Source: Actinomycetota bacterium (GTDB taxonomy: Bacteria; Actinomycetota; Thermoleophilia; Solirubrobacterales; 70-9). Taken from it: a stretch of 6,916 nucleotides of DNA. The position numbers and the translations under genes were made by a program. Positions 1-6,092 of the stretch are shown one piece after another. The first letter of the stretch is position 1. Every line of letters starts with the position of its first letter. Location of the stretch: the NCBI GenBank assembly GCA_005884985.1, contig VAYK01000175.1:1-6916 (forward strand). The letters run 5' to 3'. The notes under the pieces are model-generated. The model searched no databases. It was not told the DNA's origin and saw only the letters and a program-made list of their open reading frames with translations.

Positions 1-2
1 AC

Positions 3-206
3 GAGGGCGACGGAGGGGAGACCGCCGACACGAACAAGGACGGCACCACCGACCCGATCGAGACGACGCTGGAGTGGGGTGTGCGCTCGCTCGGCAAACG
101 GGTGCACGTAAACGCGGAGGGAGACCTTCCCGCCGAGGCCGTCGCCGACCTCTTTCCGGCCTACGACGACGACGGTGGGCTGCTGCTGGTCCTGACGCCC
201 CGGTGA
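3..206 (+). CDS. C-terminal part of an unrecognised acidic protein (5' end outside window)
   Basis: An open frame runs in from the left edge and ends at TGA 204-206, giving 67 residues. I do not recognise the family. The first 20 residues are rich in Asp, Gly, Glu and Thr and look like a surface-exposed linker. They contain DTNKDGTTDPIE (nt 27-62), which has the spacing of an EF-hand calcium loop: D at 1, N at 3, D at 5, G at 6, D at 9, E at 12. The remainder looks folded (TLEWGVRSLGKRVHV, then PAEAVADLFPAY) and ends in a hydrophobic strand, GLLLVLTPR. Codon use matches its neighbours, with third positions almost all G or C. It ends 9 bases before the secDF start, so the two are probably co-transcribed. 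In many bacteria yajC lies just upstream of secD, but this fragment has no YajC-like sequence. Coding status is likely; function is unknown. Confidence 0.7.
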   Translation, partial: EGDGGETADTNKDGTTDPIETTLEWGVRSLGKRVHVNAEGDLPAEAVADLFPAYDDDGGLLLVLTPR

Positions 207-207
207 G
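202..207 (+). promoter_or_regulatory. Weak ribosome binding site for secDF
   Basis: GGTGAG lies 8 bases before ATG 216 and overlaps the stop of the upstream gene (TGA 204-206). It is a modest Shine-Dalgarno match. The position suggests that secDF translation is partly coupled to the gene before it. It supports ATG 216 as the start, as does the signal-anchor that begins right after it. Confidence 0.4.
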
Positions 208-215
208 CGACGCCG

Positions 216-3131
216 ATGGCTAGGCGCCGGCGCAATCTCTTCATCCTCCTGTTCGTCCTAGGCTTGACGGCCGCGTCAGCCGTCGTGATCGCGACCAAGC
301 CGACGGTTCTGGGCCTCGACCTGCGCGGCGGCACCCAGCTCGTCTACCAGGGAAGGTCGACCCCGCAGACGCCAACGGTCACTCCTGACGCGATCGACCG
401 TGCGATCGAGATCATCCGCAAGCGCACGGACACCCTGGGCGTGTCCGAGCCCGAGATCTCGCGGCTTGGCAACACCGAGATCCAGGTCGGGCTGCCAAAC
501 GTCCAGAACGCCCAGCAGGCGATCAAGCAGATCGGGACGACCTCGAAGCTCTACTTCTACGACTTCGAGGGCAACGTGATCCCGCCGCCGAACTCAAGCG
601 CCCCGAAGGATCCCACCACGGCGCCGGCGACGAACCCCAACGTCTACTCCTTCCCCAACCTCTACGAGGCGGTCAAGTTCGCCTCGAAGCGAAAGCCGGA
701 GTGCTTCCAGAACAAATGCACGACGAACGGCCTCAGCTACTACCTGTTCGACACGCAGACCCACCAGCTCAAGGCCGGCCCCGCCGAGCAACGGTCCGAC
801 CTCTTCCTCCAGTTCAAGAACTCGAAACACAAGCCGCCAGGCACGGAGATCCTCACTGTGCCTCAGGGCACGGTGGTCGTTCAGGCGGAATCGCAGAACC
901 CAACTCTCTCCCAGACCCCGAGCGAGATCTCGTCGTCACCCCAGTACGTGTTCAAGGACCGGCCCGCGCTTTCCGGCGACGACATCACCAACCCCAAGCA
1001 GAACTTCGAGCCGACGAGCAACCAGCCAAACGTCACCTTCGACTTCACCGACACAGGGCGTGCCGCGTTCCAGGAGGTGACCCGGAAGATCGCCGAGCGG
1101 GGGGCGGCGACCGCGCCGCCGGGCACGGTGGGCTCCACGGCTGCCTCGCAGTATTCGCAGCACTTCTCGGTCGTCCTGGACAACCAGGTCGTCACCCAGC
1201 CGATCATCAACTTCGACGAGAACCCGCAGGGGATCGACGGCAAGACCGGCGCCCAGATCTCCGGCAACTTCACGATCGGCTCGGCGCAGGACCTTGCGAA
1301 CTTCCTGAAGATCGGCGCGCTGCCGATCAACCTCACGCTGATCAGCCAGAGCACCGTCTCCGCCACGCTCGGCCAGCAGGCACTCGACCAGGGACTGCGG
1401 GCCGGGATCATCGGACTGGCGGTGGTGGTGCTGTTCCTGATCGCCTATTACCGCCTGCTCGGCGTGATCGCAACGGCGGGTCTGGCCGTCTACGGGGTGA
1501 TCTTCTTCGCGCTGGTGAAGCTGATCCCGATCACGCTCACCCTTCCCGGCATCGCCGGCCTGGTGCTGACGATCGGAGTCGCCGCCGACGCCAACATCGT
1601 CATCTTCGAGCGAATAAAGGAGGAGGCACGGGCGGGACGCTCGCTGCTGTCCGCGATCGCCCAGGGCTACCGCAAGGGCATCGCGACGATCATCGACGCG
1701 AACGTCATCACCCTGTTGACGGCGTTCATCCTCTTCATACTGGCGACCGCGGGCGTGAAGGGGTTCGCGTTCACGCTCGGCGTCGGCACGATCGTCTCGC
1801 TGCTCACCGCCGTGCTGTTCACCCAAGCGATCCTCGGCTCGCTGGGACGCTCGCGGATCCTGCACTCGCCGCGCGCGCTGGGCTCCGGCCCCCAGAGGGT
1901 GCGCTGGCACTTCGACTTCTCAGGCGCCAGCCGCTGGTTCTTCTCGATGTCCGGGACGATCCTGGCGATCGGCGCCATCTCGATGGCCACCAACCAGCTC
2001 AACCTCGGGATCGACTTCACGTCCGGAGCGAAGGTCACGGCGAGCCTCAAGCAGGCGGCAAGCGTCGACGACGTGCGGAACGCGCTGGAGAAGGCCCAGA
2101 TCACCAACGCCTCCAGCGCCGAGATCCAGTCGGTCACAAACGACAAGCTGGGGCCGAACGTGGTCGAGATTCAGGGGAAGATCCCCGTTGGCCAGGTCAA
2201 CGGCACGGTCAAGAACACGCTCGAGCAGAGCTTCGGGTTGCACGGTGGCGACAACGGCTTCCAGAGCACCAGCGTGGGTCCCACCTTCGGCGCCCAGGTG
2301 GCCCGCAGCGCGGTGATCGCGATCATCTTCTCGCTGTTCGTGATCTCCGCGTACGTGGCGATCCGGTTCGAGCCCAAGTACGCAATCCCGGTGATCATCG
2401 CGCTGTTCCACGACATCCTGATCACCGCAGGCGTCTATTCGCTCACCGGCCAGGAGGTGAGTAGCGGCACGGTGGCCGCCTTCCTGACCATCCTCGGTTA
2501 CTCGATGTACGACACCGTGATCGTCTTCGACCGGATTCGGGAGAACGTTCCGCGGATGCCCCGGGCCGCGTTCTCCCAGATCGCCAACAAGTCGATGAGC
2601 GAGGTGCTCACCAGATCGCTGATCACCGGGTTGTCCACGGTGTTCCTGATCACGGTGCTGTACCTGTTCGGCGGCGCGACGCTGAAGGACTTCGCCTTCG
2701 CGATGGGCATCGGTGTGCTGTCCGGGGGCTACTCGTCGATCTTTATCGCGACCCCGGTGCTCACCCACTGGAAGGAGCGCGAGCCCGCCTACCGGGCCCG
2801 CCGTGGCCGCCTGATCGAGGAGATGGGCCGGGTACCCACCTTCCCCGAGGAGAACGTAGTCGCCAAGGTCGTAGACGGCGAGCCGGCGCCGGCGGCGCCG
2901 GTGCCGTCGCGCGGAGCGACAGCGCCCTCGCGAGCGGACGGGCTCGAGCCGGCCGAGCCGGTCGGGAGCGGATCCGGGGACGGCGCCGAGGCGGCCCTCG
3001 AGGAGCCCAAGGGGGAGCCCGCTCCACTGGCCGCCGGCTCACGCAGCGAGCCGGCCCGTCCGGCCCGTCCCGAGCGCCAGCGCAAGCGGCGTCAGCAACG
3101 AAGGCGTCGTAAGCACGGGAGGCATCGATAG
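216..3131 (+). CDS. secDF: Fused protein-export membrane protein SecD-SecF (SecDF)
   Basis: SecDF is an RND-type accessory of the SecYEG translocon that uses the proton gradient to pull exported chains outward. The 971 residues hold SecD and SecF in one chain. SecD: membrane anchor about 8-27; LGLDLRGG motif at 32-39; extracytoplasmic P1 domain about 40-390, with a low-complexity insert near 120-240 and the only two cysteines (C163, C168); five membrane segments about 393-541, with the AADAN motif (D458) expected in proton conduction. SecF: anchor about 573-590; GIDFTSG at 598-604 (usually GIDFTGG); small periplasmic domain to about 690; five segments about 697-848, with YSMYDTVIVFDR and conserved D766. 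After about 850 comes a tail of some 120 residues: Pro/Ala/Glu-rich, then Arg/Lys-rich (942-971). Bacillus and Thermus SecDF are roughly 735 residues, so the insert and tail explain the extra length. Its stop, TAG 3129-3131, shares a base with the next gene. Family assignment is secure. Confidence 0.97.
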   Translation: MARRRRNLFILLFVLGLTAASAVVIATKPTVLGLDLRGGTQLVYQGRSTPQTPTVTPDAIDRAIEIIRKRTDTLGVSEPEISRLGNTEIQVGLPNVQNAQQAIKQIGTTSKLYFYDFEGNVIPPPNSSAPKDPTTAPATNPNVYSFPNLYEAVKFASKRKPECFQNKCTTNGLSYYLFDTQTHQLKAGPAEQRSDLFLQFKNSKHKPPGTEILTVPQGTVVVQAESQNPTLSQTPSEISSSPQYVFKDRPALSGDDITNPKQNFEPTSNQPNVTFDFTDTGRAAFQEVTRKIAERGAATAPPGTVGSTAASQYSQHFSVVLDNQVVTQPIINFDENPQGIDGKTGAQISGNFTIGSAQDLANFLKIGALPINLTLISQSTVSATLGQQALDQGLRAGIIGLAVVVLFLIAYYRLLGVIATAGLAVYGVIFFALVKLIPITLTLPGIAGLVLTIGVAADANIVIFERIKEEARAGRSLLSAIAQGYRKGIATIIDANVITLLTAFILFILATAGVKGFAFTLGVGTIVSLLTAVLFTQAILGSLGRSRILHSPRALGSGPQRVRWHFDFSGASRWFFSMSGTILAIGAISMATNQLNLGIDFTSGAKVTASLKQAASVDDVRNALEKAQITNASSAEIQSVTNDKLGPNVVEIQGKIPVGQVNGTVKNTLEQSFGLHGGDNGFQSTSVGPTFGAQVARSAVIAIIFSLFVISAYVAIRFEPKYAIPVIIALFHDILITAGVYSLTGQEVSSGTVAAFLTILGYSMYDTVIVFDRIRENVPRMPRAAFSQIANKSMSEVLTRSLITGLSTVFLITVLYLFGGATLKDFAFAMGIGVLSGGYSSIFIATPVLTHWKEREPAYRARRGRLIEEMGRVPTFPEENVVAKVVDGEPAPAAPVPSRGATAPSRADGLEPAEPVGSGSGDGAEAALEEPKGEPAPLAAGSRSEPARPARPERQRKRRQQRRRRKHGRHR
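3117..3122 (+). promoter_or_regulatory. Ribosome binding site for the 89-residue membrane protein
   Basis: GGGAGG lies 8 bases before GTG 3131, inside the last codons of secDF. It supports GTG as the start even though that codon shares its first base with the secDF stop (TAGTG). This arrangement is typical of translational coupling. Confidence 0.6.
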
Positions 3132-3400
3132 TGGCCGCGGTCGTTTGGTTCACGGTTGGGATCGCGCTCTGGCACTTCACGGTGTTCGTGCCCGATCGCT
3201 TCTGGGGCGGGATCGTCGGGGCGGTGCTGGGGGCGATCGCCGGCGCCATGGTCACCGGGGCGATTGCCCAGATCGCCTCCGGGTCGAGCATCGGGCAGAC
3301 CGACATCTTCACCGCCGTGGACGCGATCCCCGGTACCCTCATCGGCCTGGCGGCGATCTACGCGCTCGGCGTCAGCCGAGAGGAGGCGTTGGAGGCCTGA
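3131..3400 (+). CDS. Small integral membrane protein, unknown function
   Basis: An 89-residue protein starting at GTG 3131 and ending at TGA 3398-3400. Three hydrophobic stretches are visible: about 3-20 (VVWFTVGIALWHFTVFV), 25-48 (rich in Gly/Ala, with GAVLGAIAGAM) and 64-80 (IPGTLIGLAAIYALG). A short acidic cytosol-type tail, SREEALEA, follows. The Gly/Ala-rich middle helix recalls small membrane proteins of the transglycosylase-associated (GlsB/YeaQ) kind, but the match is too loose to assign. The start overlaps the secDF stop by one base and has a good Shine-Dalgarno, so it should be made together with SecDF. An accessory role in export or envelope biology is possible from context only. 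Composition and codon use match the neighbours. The gene is convincing; the function is not known. Confidence 0.8.
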   Translation: MAAVVWFTVGIALWHFTVFVPDRFWGGIVGAVLGAIAGAMVTGAIAQIASGSSIGQTDIFTAVDAIPGTLIGLAAIYALGVSREEALEA

Positions 3401-3407
3401 ACCCGCT

Positions 3408-3451
3408 GGTGGGCCGAATTTCCCGCCTATGGGCGGGACATTCGGCCCACC
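3408..3451. terminator. Strong hairpin, possible factor-independent terminator without a T-tract
   Basis: GGTGGGCCGAAT (3408-3419) is the exact reverse complement of ATTCGGCCCACC (3440-3451). Inside it, TCCCGCC (3421-3427) pairs with GGCGGGA (3432-3438) around the loop TATG. Only one position (T3420 opposite C3439) is unpaired, so 19 of 20 stem positions match. It starts 8 bases after the stop of the small membrane protein gene, where a terminator is expected. No T-run follows, so it is not a classical intrinsic terminator; tailless hairpins have been proposed to work in high-GC actinobacteria. It could equally be an RNA-stabilising structure or one copy of a dispersed palindromic repeat. The structure is certain; the role is inferred. 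Confidence 0.6.
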
Positions 3452-3527
3452 TCCGTGGAGCAGGGCCGAGTTCCGTCCCCGCCCGTTCTTAGCCTCGTGC
3501 ATGGTGATTTCGCGATCTTGCACACCC

Positions 3528-3534
3528 GGAGAGG
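3528..3534 (+). promoter_or_regulatory. recJ ribosome binding site; bears on start choice
   Basis: GGAGAGG ends only 3 bases before GTG 3538 but 9 bases before the in-frame GTG 3544. Usual spacing therefore favours 3544, giving a protein two residues shorter that begins MPDSATPERA. The longer start cannot be excluded. Confidence 0.5.
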
Positions 3535-3537
3535 CGC

Positions 3538-6092
3538 GTGGCGGTGCCCGACTCGGCGACACCTGAGAGGGCCTTCCGGCTCGAGCCGTACTCCTACCCC
3601 GAGGTCAGGGCGCTGATGGAGGCGCTCGGGCTCGCCGAGCCGGTGGCGATGACTCTCGTTCGACGGGGCCACCGGACGGTGGATGAGGCACGCGCATTCC
3701 TCGAGGCAACCGAGGTGCACGATCCGTTCGAGTTCGGCTCGATGGAGGAGGTGACCGAGCGAATCAGGGACGCGATCGTCCACGGGCGCACGATCACGGT
3801 CCACGGCGACTACGACTGCGACGGCGTCTGCTCGACCGCGATTCTGGTCCGGGCCCTGCGTGAGATGGGGGCAAGCTGCGACTGGTACGTACCCGATCGG
3901 CTCGGCGACGGCTACGGACTCACCATCGGTGGGGTGGAGCGGCTGGCCGCCCGCGGAACCGGCCTGCTGCTGACGGCCGACTGCGGGATCACGTCTGCCG
4001 GCGAGGTAGCGGCCGCACGCGCCGCCGGGATGGAGGTGATCGTCACCGATCACCACGAGCCGGGCGAACTGCTTCCCGACTGCCCGCTGCTTCACCCCCG
4101 CCTGTCGAGCTATCCGTGTGGGGAGCTGTGCGCGACCGGCGTCGCCTACAAGCTCTCGGCGGCGCTCCTGGGCGCCGAGCGGGCAGCGGACGACCTCGAC
4201 CTGGTGGCTCTGGCGACGGTCGCCGACCTGGTTCCGCTGCAGGGTGAGAACCGGGCGCTCGTTCGCGCCGGCCTCGGGGTGGCGCGCCAGGCGCGCCGGC
4301 CCGGACTCCGGGCTCTGTGCGCGGTGGCGGGGGTTGGGCCCGAGCGCTTGGACGAGGGGGACCTGGCCTTCCGCCTCGGCCCGCGGATCAACGCCGCGGG
4401 CCGTCTGTACCGCGCGGATGCCGGGGTCGAGTTGATGCTCACCGCCGACGATCAGCGAGCCGCGGCGATCGCGGCCGAGCTCGACCGCGTCAACCGGGAG
4501 CGCCGTGACACCGAGCGGCTCGTGCTGAGCGCCGCCGAGCAGGCGCGCACCGCACTCCCGGCCGAGCTCGCCAGCGCCCCGGCGCTGGTGCTCGCCGGGG
4601 AGGGCTGGCATCCGGGGGTGGTGGGGATCGTCGCCTCGCGGCTGGCCGAGCGCCACTTCGTGCCGGTCGTCCTGATCGGGATGGACGGCGAGGGCAGGGG
4701 CAGGGGCTCGGGGAGGAGCATCCCGGGCTTCGACCTGTTGGCCGCGCTGGATGCGTGCGGGGAGCATCTGCTGCGCTACGGGGGCCACCGCGCTGCGGCC
4801 GGCCTGGAGATCGAGGCTGGCCGCGTGGAGGACTTTCGTGCTGCCTTCGCCGCCAAGGCGAGCGCGGCGCTCGGCGAGCGCGATCTGATCCACACCGAGG
4901 TGATCGACGCGGTGGTGGGGGGGGAGAGCCTCGGCCACGAGGTCGCCGAGCAGCTCGGGCGGCTGGCCCCGTTCGGCATCGGCAACCCCGGGGTGCGCCT
5001 GCTGGTGCCCTCGGCGCGGCTGTGCGAGGTGCGGCCGATGGGGGAGGGGGAAAGGCACGCTCGCTTCCGGCTCCAGAGCGGCTCGCGGAGCGCCCTCGGG
5101 GTGGCGTTCGGGGTCAACGGCGAGCTGGGGGCGGCCGAGCTCGCCGACCCGGTCGACGTCTCCGTGAAGCTGGAGCTGAACGAGTGGCACGGTGCGGTCG
5201 AGCCCCGCGTGGTGCTGGGGGAGCTGTATCCCGCAGGCTCCGCAATGGAAGCGAAGGAGCCGCGGTATCCGACGACGTTGAGCTCGAGGCGCCGCTCGAC
5301 GATTGGCCGCCGCGGCAGGTCGCCGACGCCGCTGCGGGGGAGGATCGCCAGGTCGTGGATCGGCGGGGCAGCTCGGGAGTGGCCACGGTTGCCACGCTGG
5401 CGTCCAGCGGCGGCTCGGTGCTGGCCCTGTGCGCGGATGCGCTTCGCCGTCGCGACCTGGTTGAGCGCGCCGCCGCACCGCTCAGGTTCGGCGGCGGACG
5501 GGTCGCGATCGCCTCGGGGCGGCTCGCCGACGACGCCACTCGCGCCGCCATCGCGGAGCTGGGCGAGGCGGGCTGCGGCGTGGCCCTGGCCGACTGGGCG
5601 GCCCTCGCCCGGATGCCCTCGCTGCCCGCCGGCTTCGAGCACGTCGTCGTCATCGACCCGCCTCCCTTCCGACACCTCGAGCGCCTGGCGTGGGCGCAGG
5701 GAGGCGCCGGCGGGCGGCGCCGGGCCGGCTTCCTCCACCTGGCCTGGGGGGAGGCCGAGATCGAGCTGGCGCTGCGAGTCCACGCGGACGAATGGCCCCT
5801 GCGCCCGACCCTGGTGGCGCTATACCGGGCGCTGAGCGATCCCGGCCGGGAACTTCGCGACGCGCTCCAGGGCGCCGCGCGCCATCCGCGCTCTCCGGAG
5901 GTCGCGGGCCGTCGCCTGCGCGTGCTCGAGGAGGCAGGCGCCGTTCTCTGGCAGCCGTCCGGTACCGCCCGTGCCCTCCGCGTCGTATCCTCGGAGGCGA
6001 AGGCTCTGGACCGAGTGCGGGCCTTCGTCGCCTACCGCGACCGCTACGAGGAGGGCAGGCGATTCCTAAGCAGGCGAAGACAACCGAGCTAG
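3538..6092 (+). CDS. recJ: Single-stranded-DNA-specific exonuclease RecJ, long form, with an apparent frameshift near 5270
   Basis: RecJ degrades single-stranded DNA 5' to 3' in recombination and mismatch/base-excision repair, using metal ions held by DHH-family motifs. Residues count from GTG 3538 (GTG 3544 is possible). DHH domain: DYDCDG 91-96, ADCGIT 147-152, TDHH 170-173, ATVADLVPL 226-234, GPRINAAGRL 281-290; all key Asp/His residues are present. DHHA1 domain: GWHPGVVGIVASRL 356-369, GRSIPGFDL 392-400, GGHRAAAGLEI 415-425. OB-fold: about 450-563, with FGIGNP 479-484 and a C-terminal strand EPRVVLGELYP. From about 5271 coding continues one frame back (PLDDWPPRQV, VVDRRGSSGVATVA, VLALCADALRR, HVVVIDPPPF, GFLHLAWGEAEIELALRV), ending at TAG 6090-6092. 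Joined, this is about 850 residues, nearer the long Bacillus type than the 577-residue E. coli enzyme. Read without correction, the first frame runs into an unrelated tail ending at 5835. The last codons overlap the start of relA. Confidence 0.88.
4692..4713 (+). other. G-quadruplex-type motif inside recJ
   Basis: Four G-runs of 3, 4, 4 and 4 bases are separated by loops CA, CA and CTC on the coding strand, fitting the usual G3+N1-7 pattern. It encodes EGRGRGSGRS in the DHHA1 domain, with three AGG arginine codons at residues 387, 389 and 393. The protein motif may by itself force the G-richness. No function is shown. Confidence 0.4.
5245..5275 (+). other. Apparent one-base deficit in recJ (frameshift junction)
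   Basis: Up to about 5235 the recJ frame gives a clean OB-fold end (VVLGELYP). From about 5271 the frame one base earlier gives a well-formed domain (DDVELEAPLDDWPPRQV) that continues for 270 residues to 6092. The change equals loss of one base. Adding one C to the CC at 5269-5270 would give TAT CCC GAC GAC GTT GAG CTC and join the frames. The exact site within the interval is not determined. No slippery heptamer is seen, so programmed shifting is unlikely. Sequencing or assembly error and true mutation are both possible. Confidence 0.75.
6048..6055 (+). promoter_or_regulatory. Strong Shine-Dalgarno inside the recJ end, before a relA ATT codon
   Basis: GAGGAGGG lies 6 bases before ATT 6062, which is good spacing. 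It sits in the recJ codons for EEG, so coincidence is possible. There is no ATG, GTG or TTG in the relA frame nearby that it could serve, and this makes ATT 6062 the best candidate start. Confidence 0.45.

Larger units (their letters stand above)
3401..3537. other. Intergenic region between the small membrane protein gene and recJ
   Basis: This 137-base gap is the only sizeable non-coding stretch. Its left part is taken up by the long hairpin at 3408-3451. Its right end holds the recJ Shine-Dalgarno. I looked for -35/-10 pairs and found none convincing, although a recJ promoter should lie here if the hairpin ends the upstream transcript. A short 5-base inverted repeat (GTGCA 3497-3501 with TGCAC 3519-3523) is probably chance. 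Confidence 0.7.

Noticed and set aside
701..2464. Long + strand open frame inside secDF in another frame (587 codons)
   Set aside because: The translation is Arg/His/Gly/Asp-rich with no domain, and it lies entirely within the well-supported SecDF frame.
1920..2768. Minus-strand open frame of 282 codons opposite the SecF part
   Set aside because: It is a shadow frame with biased composition and no motif, start signal or homology that I recognise.
3051..3068. Tandem 9-base repeat CCGGCCCGT in the secDF tail
   Set aside because: Only two copies, encoding PAR-PAR in a low-complexity tail; it is not evidence of a repeat element.
3497..3523. Inverted repeat GTGCA/TGCAC before recJ as an operator
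   Set aside because: The arms are only 5 bases with a 17-base spacer and there is no promoter to associate it with; this is likely by chance.
3427..5478. Long open frame on the minus strand opposite recJ (683 codons)
   Set aside because: It is an antisense shadow produced by high GC; the translation is Arg/Pro/Ala-rich low complexity without recognisable motifs, while the + strand encodes clear RecJ motifs.
5690..6061. Upstream extension of the relA frame into the recJ C-terminal region
   Set aside because: Its composition is Arg/Pro/Gly-rich shadow sequence, and the recJ C-terminal frame is clearly coding here; coding character in the relA frame begins only at about 6062.
5271..6092. RecJ C-terminal domain as a separate overlapping gene
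   Set aside because: No stop ends the first part nearby and no Shine-Dalgarno with a start codon was found at the junction; the domain belongs with long RecJ proteins, so a one-base deficit explains it better.
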